Positions 9,345 to 17,436 of a DNA stretch of 64,000 nt are shown one piece after another. The notes under the pieces were generated by a model, which was not told where the DNA came from, did not search any database, and saw only the letters and a program-made list of their open reading frames with translations. Within the stretch, counting starts at the first letter, position 1, and every line of letters starts with the position of its first letter. The position numbers were made by a program, and so were the translations under genes. Origin of the DNA: Achromobacter aloeverae (GTDB lineage: Bacteria; Pseudomonadota; Gammaproteobacteria; Burkholderiales; Burkholderiaceae_B); assembly GCF_004121055.1 (NCBI RefSeq), contig NZ_PYAL01000008.1, forward strand, positions 394,918 to 458,917, in the 5' to 3' direction.

Positions 9345-10088
9345 TCAGGCTTGCCCCACTGCTGACTTGCCGCCCGCCGGCATGCCGTCCATTTGCATGC
9401 CGTCCATTTGCATGCCGCCCGCCCGCCTGCCGCCGTCCAGCCGGCCCAGGCGCGCATCCAGCCGCGCCAGTCGAGCCGCCAGGGCATCGACGCTGCCGGC
9501 AGCGCGGGCGATGCCGTCGCGCCACCCCTCCATCACCGGACGATTGGCCAGCACACCCTGCTCGTAGGACAGGAACTCGGCCACGTTGCCGCCGACGCGC
9601 TGCGCGACGTCCCGCGCCCCGCGCGCGACGCTGCGCACGCCTTGCGTCAGGCGGGTGGCGGGGATGTCACCGACGACGCGCGCCAGTTCGTCCTCCACGT
9701 CCCAACGCAGATTGGCGGCAAGCTCGGCGACCACCTGGGCCAGCCCGGCATCGCCGGAGATGTGCGTCATGTCGGCGAACGCATCGGCCCGTTCGCGCGG
9801 CGAGGCGTTCGCCAGCGCCCTTCCTTCCTCGCCCAGCAAGCGCGCGAGGCTGAACTTGCCGCTGTCCAGCGTCAGCGTGACGTCGGGCACGATGGCGTCA
9901 GCGGCGACATCGGCATAGCCCTGTGCATCCACCGTCAGCGACAACTGGAACCCACTGAACGAGAGCCGCACCGTCTTGCCCGCATGGCGGGCCAGGCGGT
10001 CGCGCGCCCACTCCTCGCGCTTGAGTAGGGCGTTGAGCGCGCCGCACAGGACGCGCGACGGACGGGGCAAGGCAGGGAAAGGCAACAT
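9345..10088 (-). CDS. ubiJ: Ubiquinone biosynthesis accessory factor UbiJ (SCP2 domain)
   Basis: SCP2-type lipid-binding protein of 247 residues, an accessory factor of the soluble Ubi complex. The N-terminal SCP2 region ([21 protein letters not shown], split over about 30-50) is followed by [14 protein letters not shown] and [15 protein letters not shown], both typical of UbiJ. A helical C-terminal half contains a heptad-like [18 protein letters not shown]. The tail carries an unusual methionine-rich repeat, MQMDG twice, encoded by a 15-bp tandem repeat. Position directly before ubiB fixes the assignment. The start is the ATG at 10088 ([11 protein letters not shown]). Confidence 0.88.
   Translation of the reverse strand: MLPFPALPRPSRVLCGALNALLKREEWARDRLARHAGKTVRLSFSGFQLSLTVDAQGYADVAADAIVPDVTLTLDSGKFSLARLLGEEGRALANASPRERADAFADMTHISGDAGLAQVVAELAANLRWDVEDELARVVGDIPATRLTQGVRSVARGARDVAQRVGGNVAEFLSYEQGVLANRPVMEGWRDGIARAAGSVDALAARLARLDARLGRLDGGRRAGGMQMDGMQMDGMPAGGKSAVGQA
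9381..9410. repeat. 15-bp in-frame tandem repeat in ubiJ
   Basis: CATGCCGTCCATTTG occurs twice head to tail (9381-9395 and 9396-9410), and the next 15 bases begin as a diverged third copy. Each unit encodes five residues (MQMDG), so copy-number change would not break the reading frame. Confidence 0.85.
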
Positions 10089-10245
10089 GAGTGTTCTGGT
10101 TCGGCCCGGGCGGGTACCGGCATCCACGGGTAAGGGTAAGCGTCGAGTTTACCGGGAACCGGGCGAGGCAATGCGCGGATCGGGGAATGCGTGGCTTGAT
10201 CCATCGGCCGGCGCGCGGCCAACGAACGGCCAACCGAGGATCAAC

Positions 10246-10270
10246 GAAAAAAACCGGCTCCAAGAGCCGG
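10246..10270 (-). terminator. Intrinsic terminator downstream of the Tim44-like gene
   Basis: Read on the minus strand, CCGGCT/AGCCGG arms (10254-10259 and 10265-10270) are followed by a run of seven Ts (10247-10253). This is a good Rho-independent terminator for the gene ending at 10459. Confidence 0.7.
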
Positions 10271-10411
10271 TATCAGGGCGGCTGCCCGAGCAAGGCGCAC
10301 CGCTAGAGAAGAAAACCCACATGCTCTATTTACCCGTCCGCCGTTGGCTGGACGACGCAATGGCAGGCCATCGTGTGTCCGTGCCCTCCCCCCCGGGAGC
10401 GGCGGACGGGA

Positions 10412-10445
10412 GGGCGGAAGGCAGGTTGCCACCTGCTTTCCGCCC
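10412..10445. terminator. Long hairpin directly after the Tim44-like gene
   Basis: A 15-bp stem with one mismatch (GGGCGGAAGGCAGGT against ACCTGCTTTCCGCCC) and a 4-nt loop starts 14 bp beyond the stop codon. It has no T-run. It may protect the mRNA 3' end or act together with the terminator at 10246. Confidence 0.5.
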
Positions 10446-10458
10446 GCTCAGGCCACCC

Positions 10459-11493
10459 TTAGCTGGCGTACTCAACGGGAATCTGCTGAATCCCGGCGAG
10501 CAACCAGCCACCTTGGGCGGGCTTGAACAAGTTCCAGACTTCCTCGAAACGGAAGGCTTCGGCGCCCGGGGCCTCGCGCAGCATGCCGGAGAAGCGCACG
10601 CTGGCCAGGTGCCCGTCGGACACGGATTCGATACCAAGCAGCTCGGCGTTCAACAGGACCACGTCGGTCTTGCTGGGTTCGCCCTTGCGTTCGAGCATCT
10701 GCGGCTTGAGTTCGGTGATCAGGTCATCGGTCAGGAATTCACGCAGGCGATCGGTGTCGCCGCTATCCCAGATGCCCTGGATACGCTTGAACTGTTCCTT
10801 GGCTTCCTGCAGGAAGCGCGGCGTGTCGAAGTCGCCGGGGATGAACCAGTCGCTGCCCTGGCCGCTGCCTTGCACGGCGCCCGACGCATTGCCTTGCACG
10901 GCCTGCGGCACGCTTTGGAAAGCGGACGGCTGCGCGGCGGGGGCGGCTTCGGCGGCCTTGGGCGGCAACACGGCGTCGCGCCAGGCAGGCGACTGCCCAT
11001 TGGCCGCGCCGTTATCGCGGTTCATGCCGTACGCGCCCTGCATGGCGGGACGCGGCGCGGCGCCGCGCAGGCGGCGCACGATGAACAGGACGGCGAAAAC
11101 CACCAGGCCGATCAACAGCATGCTGGAGAGCATTTCGGCGAAGGCGCCGGACAGGCCCAGATGCGACAGCAGGGCTGCGATGCCCAGGCCCGCCGCGATA
11201 CCGGCGATGGGGCCCAGCCAACGCGACGCACCGGTGCGCGCGCCCGCCGCGGCAGCGCCGGCGGCGGCGCCCGCGGCCGGTGCCGCGGCGCTGGTCGCGC
11301 CAGCGGTATTGCTGGAGGCGGCCGGCGGCGTGACAGCCTGGCGTTGAGTGGTGACGTTGCTGGATTGGCGACCCACGCTGCCGCCGCCGCCGACGCGCTT
11401 GGCTTCAGCGTCGAAGGACGTGGCGATCATCGCGGCGCCGGCCACGGCGATCAGTGCCGCGGCGGTGAACCGGGTAAAAAAACGGCTGGACAT
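10459..11493 (-). CDS. Tim44-like domain membrane protein
   Basis: Protein of 344 residues. It has an N-terminal signal or anchor (FTRFTAAALIAVAGAAMIATS) and a low-complexity Gly/Ala/Thr region. A hydrophobic pair of helices follows (GPIAGIAAGLGIAALLSHLG and MLLIGLVVFAVLFIVRRLRG). A C-terminal Tim44-like/mL45 lipid-binding domain spans about 210-344 (FLQEAKEQFKRIQGIWDSGD ... RFEEVWNLFKP). Bacterial members are common next to ubiquinone genes in beta-proteobacteria, but their role is not established; a membrane-lipid or quinone-handling scaffold is a guess. The start ATG at 11493 is preceded by AGGAG about 8 bases upstream. It lies between ubiE and ubiJ. Confidence 0.85.
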   Translation of the reverse strand: MSSRFFTRFTAAALIAVAGAAMIATSFDAEAKRVGGGGSVGRQSSNVTTQRQAVTPPAASSNTAGATSAAAPAAGAAAGAAAAGARTGASRWLGPIAGIAAGLGIAALLSHLGLSGAFAEMLSSMLLIGLVVFAVLFIVRRLRGAAPRPAMQGAYGMNRDNGAANGQSPAWRDAVLPPKAAEAAPAAQPSAFQSVPQAVQGNASGAVQGSGQGSDWFIPGDFDTPRFLQEAKEQFKRIQGIWDSGDTDRLREFLTDDLITELKPQMLERKGEPSKTDVVLLNAELLGIESVSDGHLASVRFSGMLREAPGAEAFRFEEVWNLFKPAQGGWLLAGIQQIPVEYAS

Positions 11494-11666
11494 GACGAAT
11501 ACTCCTGAGTATCCCGCCAGTGCCCGATTGGGCAAGGCCCTTTCAGGGTGGCCCCACGGCATGAAGACGCAGGACCAGGCGATTGCTTACAGATTGCTGA
11601 AAGCCAAAGAATATCCGAGATTTCCCTGGAGGACAAGCGCGATCCCGGATGCAGGCCGCTCGAGAC

Positions 11667-11776
11667 GACGATACGCGCGCCGAGGCGCGGAAAAGACGAT
11701 ACACGTGCCCGAGGCGCGGAAAAGACGATACACGTGCCCGAGGCGCGGAAAAGACGATACGCGCGCCCGAGGCGCG
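11667..11776. repeat. Four-copy 28-29 bp tandem repeat with hairpins behind ubiE
   Basis: Units at 11667-11694, 11695-11723, 11724-11752 and 11753-11776 (last one truncated) share GACGATAC, a GC-rich palindrome and GGAAAA. The palindrome is perfect in the last unit (GCGCGCC-CGA-GGCGCGC) and paired with G-T wobbles in the middle ones. Read on the minus strand each hairpin is followed by GTATCGTCTTTTCC, so the ubiE transcript meets four weak terminator-like elements in series. No spacers differ between units, so it is not CRISPR. Confidence 0.9.
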
Positions 11777-11777
11777 C

Positions 11778-12563
11778 TCAGGCCAGCCGCACCCCCTCGT
11801 GCAGCGCGGCGACGCCCGCGGTCAGGTTGAAGTACTGGACGCGCTCCAGGCCAGCGGTTCGCAGCATGCCGGCCAGCGTCTCCTGGTCGGGATGCATGCG
11901 TATGGATTCCGCCAGGTAGCGGTAGCTGGCCTCGTCGCCCGCCACCTTGCGGCCCAGCCAGGGCAGGACGTTGAACGAGTACCAGTCGTAGGCGGGCGCC
12001 AGGGGCTTGGCGACCCGCGAAAACTCCAGCACCAGCAGCTTGCCGCCCGGCTTGAGCACGCGCTTCATCTCCGCCAGGGCGCGATCCTTGTGCGTCATAT
12101 TGCGCAGGCCGAAGGCCACGCTGACCCGGTCGAAGTAACCATCGGGAAAAGGCAGCTTTTCCGCGTCGCAGACAGCGGTGGGCAGCAACAGGCCGGAATC
12201 GGTCATGCGGTCGCGGCCGACGCGCAGCATGGAATCGTTGATGTCGGTCAGCCAGACCTCGCCCGTGGGCCCCGCCCGGCGCGCGAAGGCCTTGGCCAGG
12301 TCGCCCGTGCCGCCGGCGATGTCCAGCACGCGCATGCCCGGCCGGATTGCGGCGCGGCCTATGGTGAAGGCTTTCCATATACGGTGCAGCCCCGCCGACA
12401 TCAGGTCGTTCATGACGTCATAGCGCGAGGCCACGGAATGGAAAACTTCGGCCACTTTGCGCGCCTTGTCGTTTTCCTGGACCGTCGAAAAGCCGAAATG
12501 CGTGGTGCCGGCGGCCGGCTCGGGGGGGGAGGAGGGGTTTTGCATGGTTGATTCCGGGGTCAT
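11778..12563 (-). CDS. ubiE: Bifunctional demethylmenaquinone/2-methoxy-6-polyprenyl-1,4-benzoquinol methyltransferase UbiE
   Basis: SAM-dependent C-methyltransferase of ubiquinone (and possibly menaquinone) synthesis, 261 residues. Motifs: [19 protein letters not shown] at the N terminus, [17 protein letters not shown], the SAM site [15 protein letters not shown], and [19 protein letters not shown] with [13 protein letters not shown]. All are diagnostic of UbiE. The start may be the ATG at 12563 or 12545, 6 residues later. It is first in the minus-strand ubiE / Tim44-like / ubiJ / ubiB run. The stop is at the edge of the 29-bp repeat array. Confidence 0.95.
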   Translation of the reverse strand: MTPESTMQNPSSPPEPAAGTTHFGFSTVQENDKARKVAEVFHSVASRYDVMNDLMSAGLHRIWKAFTIGRAAIRPGMRVLDIAGGTGDLAKAFARRAGPTGEVWLTDINDSMLRVGRDRMTDSGLLLPTAVCDAEKLPFPDGYFDRVSVAFGLRNMTHKDRALAEMKRVLKPGGKLLVLEFSRVAKPLAPAYDWYSFNVLPWLGRKVAGDEASYRYLAESIRMHPDQETLAGMLRTAGLERVQYFNLTAGVAALHEGVRLA

Positions 12564-12886
12564 GGCGCAATGGTAGCCGATCGGCGCCCTATCCCTGGCC
12601 CCCCGCCTTCGCTTCTGCCTTCGGCCCTGCCCTCGTCCGGCGTGTCGGCCGGCGCGGCTTGCGGACGTGCCGGCGCACGAGCGCGTCAGGGCATGGCAAA
12701 AGGCATGGAAAAGGCGGCTGACGGCCGCGCCGGGAAAAATAAGAAGAAAGATGGCATTCGCGCCGCCGCCCGGTCACATACCTGAAATATTACGGCCATA
12801 CTATCGCAATGTTTCGACGCCGCCCCACCCCCAAGGCGGCGATCACATCCAGTCAAACAGACCCGCATCACCGCTACCAAACCGAC
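12564..12886. other. Divergent promoter region between ubiE and phoB
   Basis: This 323-bp stretch separates the divergent starts. Its phoB-proximal part is less GC-rich and contains a possible Pho box, listed separately. An in-frame ATG at 12809 would extend PhoB by 26 residues with no receiver homology, so I treat it as non-coding. Confidence 0.5.
12771..12788 (+). promoter_or_regulatory. Possible Pho box upstream of phoB
   Basis: CGGTCAC and CTGAAAT lie 11 bp apart with a 4-bp A/T-rich spacer, the geometry of a PhoB site (CTGTCAT-N4-CTGTCAT). Each half matches 5 of 7 positions. It lies 98 bp before phoB, so autoregulation is plausible, but the match is only moderate. Confidence 0.35.
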
Positions 12887-13585
12887 ATGTCCAGCACCAT
12901 ACTCGTTGTCGAAGACGAACCCGCGATCCAGGAGTTGATCGCGGTCAACCTGTCGTTCGCGGGCCACAAGGTCCTGCGCGCCTTCGACGCGGACCAGGCC
13001 CAGACGCTGATCCGCGCCGAGCTGCCCGACCTCATCCTGCTGGACTGGATGCTGCCGGGTACGTCCGGCCTCTCGCTGGCCCGCAAGCTGCGCAACGAGG
13101 AGCGCACCCGTACCGTCCCCGTCATCATGCTCACCGCCAAGGGCTCCGAGCAGGACAAGGTGGACGGGCTGGAAGCCGGCGCGGACGACTACATCACCAA
13201 GCCCTTCTCGCCAAAGGAGTTGATGGCGCGCATCAAGGCGGTGCTGCGCCGGCGCGCGCCGCAGCTGACCGATGACGTGATCGACGTCGCCGGCCTGCGC
13301 CTGGACCCCGTCACGCACCGGCTGAACGGTAGCGGCCACTCGCTGCAGATCGGCCCGACCGAGTTCCGCCTGCTGCATTTCTTCATGACCCACCCGGAGC
13401 GGGTTTTCTCGCGCTCCCAACTGCTGGACCAAGTCTGGGGCGACCATGTCTTCGTGGAGGAGCGCACCGTGGACGTGCATATTCGCCGCCTGCGCAAGGC
13501 GCTGGAGCCCAGCGGCCACGACCTGCACGTGGAGACCGTGCGCGGCAGCGGCTACCGCTTTACCGCCCAGCTTCCCGCGCGCTGA
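12887..13585 (+). CDS. phoB: Phosphate regulon response regulator PhoB
   Basis: OmpR/PhoB-type response regulator of 232 residues. The receiver has the acidic pocket VVEDE (D10, E11), phospho-acceptor D53 in LILLDWMLPG, T in VIMLTAKG and K in YITKPFSPKEL. The C-terminal winged helix ends RTVDVHIRRLRKAL and VRGSGYRF. DWMLPG plus FVEERTVDVHIRRLRKAL is typical of true PhoB. ATG 12887 starts MSSTILVVEDE. It is 33 bp from phoR, its partner kinase. The pst transport genes and phoU, often linked, are not in the window. Confidence 0.93.
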   Translation: MSSTILVVEDEPAIQELIAVNLSFAGHKVLRAFDADQAQTLIRAELPDLILLDWMLPGTSGLSLARKLRNEERTRTVPVIMLTAKGSEQDKVDGLEAGADDYITKPFSPKELMARIKAVLRRRAPQLTDDVIDVAGLRLDPVTHRLNGSGHSLQIGPTEFRLLHFFMTHPERVFSRSQLLDQVWGDHVFVEERTVDVHIRRLRKALEPSGHDLHVETVRGSGYRFTAQLPAR

Positions 13586-13618
13586 CCGCGCTCCCACCAG
13601 GGTTAGAATGCCCGCACC

Positions 13619-14914
13619 ATGATCTGGCTGCGTACGATTGTTTTCATAGTGTTGTGGGCGGCCGTCGCCGCCCTTGTCCAATGGCTGGTGGGCGCGCCGT
13701 TCGGCTGGATCCTGATGTGCATCGCGCTGTCGCTGATGCTGATCAGCCGCAGCCTGCGGACCCAGCGCGCCGCGCGCTGGGCGCGCAACCCGGAAGAGTC
13801 GCCACCGGCGTCGGTCGGCCCGTGGGATGACATCCTCGCCCCCCTCTACCGCTATGTCCGCGCGCAGACCCGCCAGCTGGCCGAAAGCCGCGACGCCATG
13901 CAGGGGATGCTGGCCGCGGCCCAGGCCCTGCCCGACGGCGCCGTCACGCTCAACCAGGACTTGCAGATCGACTGGTGCAACCGCGTGGCGCGCCAGCACC
14001 TGGGCCTGCGCCTGCCCGCCGACCGGGGCGCCAGCCTGCTGAACCTGGTACGCGCGCCGGAATTCATCGAATACAGCCGCCAGGCGGACTGGCCCGATCC
14101 CATACTCGTACGCGTGGCGATCGGCAGCCAGGAACGCCTGCTGATGATGCAACTGACCGCCTACGCCCGCGACCAGCGCCTGCTGATCACGCGCGACGTC
14201 ACCCAGATCGAGAAGCTGGAGACCACGCGGCGCGACTTCGTCGCCAACGTCTCGCACGAATTGCGCACGCCGCTGACAGTGCTGGCCGGCTTCCTGGAAA
14301 CGCTGCGCGACATGCCGCAGGAAGCGCTGACGCAGGAGCAGCGCGACCAATATCTTTCCATGATGCACGAGCAGGCCCAGCGCATGCAGGCCATCGTCGC
14401 CGACCTGTTGACGCTGTCCACCCTGGAGTCGTCGCCCAGCGCGGAGCCGCATCCCGTGCGCATCGGCGCGCTGGTGCAAACCGTGCGCCAGCAGGTCGAG
14501 GCGCTGTCGGCCGGGCGGCACGACATGCAATGGCGGATCGACGACACCCTGGACGTGCTGGGCGCGGAAAACGAGCTGTCCTCCGCCTTCGCCAACCTGC
14601 TCACCAACGCGGTGCGCTACACGCCCGACGGCGGCACGATCACCACCACCTGGGAGCGCCTTCCCGACGGGGGCGCCCGCTACAGCGTGCACGACACCGG
14701 CATCGGCATCGCGCCGCGCCACATCCCGCGCCTGACCGAGCGCTTTTATCGCGTCGATCGCGGCCGCTCGCGCGCCGTCGGCGGCACCGGCCTGGGTCTG
14801 GCGATCACCAAGCACATCGCCATGCGCCACGACGCCGAGCTGGGCATCGCCAGCGAAGTGGGAAAGGGCAGCACGTTTTCGCTGATTTTCCCCGCGGAAC
14901 GGGTCGCGGAATAG
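13619..14914 (+). CDS. phoR: Phosphate regulon sensor histidine kinase PhoR
   Basis: Inner-membrane sensor kinase of 431 residues for phosphate limitation. Two N-terminal hydrophobic helices (IVFIVLWAAVAALVQWL and FGWILMCIALSLMLI) have almost no periplasmic loop, as in PhoR. A PAS domain (about 95-195), the HisKA phospho-acceptor in FVANVSHELRTPLTVL (H213) and HATPase boxes (N in NLLTNAVRYT, DTGIGIA, GGTGLGLAITK) follow. It follows phoB closely and the pair forms one operon. Length is the usual 430 or so. Confidence 0.93.
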   Translation: MIWLRTIVFIVLWAAVAALVQWLVGAPFGWILMCIALSLMLISRSLRTQRAARWARNPEESPPASVGPWDDILAPLYRYVRAQTRQLAESRDAMQGMLAAAQALPDGAVTLNQDLQIDWCNRVARQHLGLRLPADRGASLLNLVRAPEFIEYSRQADWPDPILVRVAIGSQERLLMMQLTAYARDQRLLITRDVTQIEKLETTRRDFVANVSHELRTPLTVLAGFLETLRDMPQEALTQEQRDQYLSMMHEQAQRMQAIVADLLTLSTLESSPSAEPHPVRIGALVQTVRQQVEALSAGRHDMQWRIDDTLDVLGAENELSSAFANLLTNAVRYTPDGGTITTTWERLPDGGARYSVHDTGIGIAPRHIPRLTERFYRVDRGRSRAVGGTGLGLAITKHIAMRHDAELGIASEVGKGSTFSLIFPAERVAE

Positions 14915-14962
14915 ATCTTCCGCCCGCCGGAACCGCCATATAAGAGAAAAGGAAGGAAGCCG

Positions 14963-14999
14963 CATGCCCCTCCCCGCGCCATGGCCTTGGGGCATGGCG
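14963..14999. repeat. Nested inverted repeat between phoR and serA
   Basis: CATGCCCC (14963-14970) pairs with GGGGCATG (14989-14996), and CGCCATG (14978-14984) can alternatively pair with CATGGCG (14993-14999). Two mutually exclusive stems are possible. There is no T-run. It may mark the end of the phoBR transcript. Confidence 0.45.
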
Positions 15000-15046
15000 G
15001 GTGCTGGCAAACGCTACCCTAGGCATGGCATGACACGGCAATCATA

Positions 15047-15065
15047 GAATATGATTCTCATTTGC
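15047..15065 (+). promoter_or_regulatory. Fur-box-like site upstream of serA
   Basis: GAATATGATTCTCATTTGC matches the 19-bp Fur consensus (GATAATGATAATCATTATC) at 13 positions by eye and is an AT-rich island in GC-rich DNA. It ends 17 bp before the serA ATG and overlaps the start of the ribosome-binding region, a position that could block transcription or translation. Confidence 0.45.
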
Positions 15066-15082
15066 ATTTGGAGCTAGGCAGC

Positions 15083-16288
15083 ATGGCGCAGATCGTCCTT
15101 TTCGAGAATATTCACCCCAGCGGCGTCGCCGTTTTCCGCGACGCCGGGTTCACCGATATCGCGACCCATTCCTCGTCGCTGCCGCCCGCCGAACTGCGCG
15201 CGGCCCTCGCCGGCGCGGAGGTGGTGGGCATCCGCTCACGGACCCACCTGGACGCGGCGCTGTTCAAGGAATTCCCGTCGGTGCGCGTGGTCGGCTGCTT
15301 CTGCATCGGCACCAACCAGGTCGACCTGGACAGCGCCATGCGCGGCGGCGTGCCCGTCTTCAATGCGCCGTTCTCGAACACGCGCTCGGTGGCGGAGCTG
15401 GTGCTGGGCGAAGCCATCCTGCTGCTACGCCGCGTCCCGGAAAAGAACGAGCGCGTGCACCAGGGACATTGGGACAAGACCGCCACCGGCGCCTACGAGG
15501 CCCGTGGCAAGACGCTGGGCGTGGTCGGCTACGGCAATATCGGTTCGCAGGTGGGCACGCTGGCCGAAAGCGTGGGGATGCGCGTCGTGTTCCACGACGT
15601 CGAGGCCAAGTTGCCGCTGGGCAATGCGCGCGCCGTATCGACGCTGGCGGAATTGCTGGCGCAAAGCGATGTCGTCACCCTGCACGTGCCGGGCGGGCGC
15701 AGCACGGAGAACATCATCAATGCCGAAACGCTGGCGCTGATGAAGCCGGGCGCGATCTTGATCAATGCCTCGCGCGGCACCGTGGTGGATATCGACGCCC
15801 TGCACGGGGCGCTGTCGTCCGGGCACCTGGGCGGCGCGGCGCTGGACGTCTTTCCGGTCGAACCCAAGAGCAAGGACGAGCCCCTGGCCAGCCCGCTGGT
15901 GGGCCTGCCCAACGTCATCCTGACGCCGCATATCGCGGGCAGCACCCAGGAATCGCAGGAGAACATCGGGCGCGAAGTGGCGGAGAAGCTGGTGCGCTTC
16001 ATGCAAAGCGGCACGACCAAGGGAGCGGTGAACTTCCCCGAACTGCCGTTCACCGAGCATTCTGGCACGGCGCGCATCCTGCATATCCACAAGAACGTCC
16101 CCGGTGCGCTGGGCACGCTGGACAATCTGCTGGCCGAGCAGGGGCTGAATATCTGCAGCCAGAACCTGCAGACGCGCGGCGAAATCGGCTACGTGGTGAC
16201 CGATGTGGACGGTGACGTCAACGACAAGGTCATCGCGGCGCTGCGTGCGCACCCCATCACAATCCGCTGCGAACAGGCGACTGCGTAG
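15083..16288 (+). CDS. serA: D-3-phosphoglycerate dehydrogenase SerA
   Basis: First enzyme of serine synthesis, 401 residues, NAD-dependent oxidation of 3-phosphoglycerate to phosphohydroxypyruvate. The substrate-binding region contains GIRSRTHLD. The Rossmann site is LGVVGYGNIGSQVG (about 149-162), catalytic Arg is in INASRGTVVD and catalytic His in LTPHIAGSTQES. A C-terminal ACT domain (about 330-401) indicates serine feedback control, as in E. coli SerA. ATG 15083 has GGAG about 11 bases upstream; the TTG at 15062 gives seven extra non-homologous residues. It is monocistronic, with a Fur-box-like element in front. Confidence 0.92.
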   Translation: MAQIVLFENIHPSGVAVFRDAGFTDIATHSSSLPPAELRAALAGAEVVGIRSRTHLDAALFKEFPSVRVVGCFCIGTNQVDLDSAMRGGVPVFNAPFSNTRSVAELVLGEAILLLRRVPEKNERVHQGHWDKTATGAYEARGKTLGVVGYGNIGSQVGTLAESVGMRVVFHDVEAKLPLGNARAVSTLAELLAQSDVVTLHVPGGRSTENIINAETLALMKPGAILINASRGTVVDIDALHGALSSGHLGGAALDVFPVEPKSKDEPLASPLVGLPNVILTPHIAGSTQESQENIGREVAEKLVRFMQSGTTKGAVNFPELPFTEHSGTARILHIHKNVPGALGTLDNLLAEQGLNICSQNLQTRGEIGYVVTDVDGDVNDKVIAALRAHPITIRCEQATA

Positions 16289-16290
16289 AC

Positions 16291-16320
16291 TCAACGGCCC
16301 CCGACGCTCAACGGCCCCCC
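16291..16320. repeat. Short direct repeat after serA
   Basis: CTCAACGGCCCCC occurs at 16291-16303 and again at 16307-16319. No T-run or stem is obvious. Its role is unknown. Confidence 0.5.
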
Positions 16321-16374
16321 GATATGGGCCGTGAAACGCGGGGGCTCCCTTGCGCCGGCTTCCTCGCCGACTTC

Positions 16375-17244
16375 CTATATGGCGGCGGCGGCCACCAGGC
16401 AGCGGGAGAACTTGCCGGCCAGGCCGTCCGGGTCTGCATTGCGGCGCGACACGATGCCGATCTCGCGGTCGAAGGCGGCCGCGCCCAGGTCCAGCAGGCG
16501 CAAGCCCTGCACATCGAGCTGCCGCGTGCGGGGCAGCACGGCCACGCCCAGGCCATGCCGCACCAGGTTGGCGATCGCGTCAATTTCATCCAGCTCGACG
16601 GCTTCATGCACGACGATACGGTGGCGGCGCAGGAAGTTGTCGACCAGGCGCCCGCCAAAGGAAGCACGCTCATAGCGAATGAAGGGCTGGCTGGCGAGCG
16701 CCTCGCGCCAGGGCATATCGGGTAGCCCGGCGGGCACGGCCACCACCATGGGCTCCGCCAGCAAGGGCCGCCAGTCGAGTTCCGGCGGTAGCGTGAAAGG
16801 CGGGCGGATCAGGACCGCAAGGTCGACTTCGCCGGCGTCCACCTGCCCGAGCAGGGCCAGCGAGACCCCGGGCACGATGCGCACGCTGACATCCGGATAG
16901 TCGGCGCGCAGCGCGGCCAGTGCCTGGACCAGCAGCGTTTCCTGTACCGACGCGATGGCCGCCACGCGCAGGGCGCCGGAAACATGGCCGCTGCCGGCCT
17001 GGCGCACCATGCGGTCGACCAGGCCCAGCAGTTCCTCGGTATGCGCGAGGACCTCGCGGCCGGCCGCGTTCAGTGACGCATGGCGCGCCCCACGGTCGAA
17101 CAAGTCCACGCCGATGAAATCCTCCAGCCGGCGGATCTGCGCGCTGACGGCGGACTGGGTCAGCCCCAGCTGCTGGCCCGCGCCCGTGAAAGTGCCGTCG
17201 CGCGCCACGGCGACGAAGGTCTTGAATTCGCGCAGCATGCTCAT
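16375..17244 (-). CDS. LysR-family transcriptional regulator
   Basis: LysR regulator of 289 residues. The N-terminal winged helix (LREFKTFVAVARDGTFTGAG, then LTQSAVSAQIRRLED) is followed by a periplasmic-binding-like effector domain from about residue 90, with the internal pattern VDLAVLIRPPF and the C-terminal DIDAIANLVRHGLGVAVLP variant. It is divergent from the VOC-family gene across 192 bp that hold an AT-rich palindromic site, so it probably controls itself and that gene. The start is ATG 17244; ATG 17238 is also possible. The effector is unknown. Confidence 0.88.
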   Translation of the reverse strand: MSMLREFKTFVAVARDGTFTGAGQQLGLTQSAVSAQIRRLEDFIGVDLFDRGARHASLNAAGREVLAHTEELLGLVDRMVRQAGSGHVSGALRVAAIASVQETLLVQALAALRADYPDVSVRIVPGVSLALLGQVDAGEVDLAVLIRPPFTLPPELDWRPLLAEPMVVAVPAGLPDMPWREALASQPFIRYERASFGGRLVDNFLRRHRIVVHEAVELDEIDAIANLVRHGLGVAVLPRTRQLDVQGLRLLDLGAAAFDREIGIVSRRNADPDGLAGKFSRCLVAAAAI

Positions 17245-17297
17245 GATTGAGGAACGGCGACAGGCCGGCCCGGAACGGGCCAGGTAGGAATATACAT

Positions 17298-17331
17298 CGA
17301 TATTTTTGGGTCTTACGATAAAAAAATATCG
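17298..17331. promoter_or_regulatory. AT-rich palindromic operator between the LysR and VOC genes
   Basis: CGATATTTTT (17298-17307) and AAAAATATCG (17322-17331) form a perfect 10-bp inverted repeat spaced by 14 bp. A third half-site CGATA at 17316 makes a second, overlapping palindrome with TATCG at 17327-17331. It lies in the divergent promoter region, 54 bp from the LysR start, and is a strong candidate LysR operator. Confidence 0.6.
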
Positions 17332-17436
17332 TTTTTCAATCGAAAAAACAAGCCCTAAACTTTCACCTGCCTGATTCGTCCGGGCCACGCCGCGTTCCGG
17401 CCGACCTGTTCTTTCGTTTTCCGATTTGGAATCATC

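Larger units (their letters stand above)
10128..10458. other. Intergenic region between the Tim44-like gene and ubiJ
   Basis: This 331-bp stretch holds two hairpins, listed separately, that can end minus-strand transcription from the Tim44-like gene. The rest (about 10128-10245) should hold the ubiJ promoter, but I cannot pick out convincing -35/-10 boxes. No coding sequence is supported. Confidence 0.5.

Noticed and set aside
11667..11776. CRISPR array behind ubiE
   Set aside because: The units are directly adjacent with no unique spacers and there are no cas genes.
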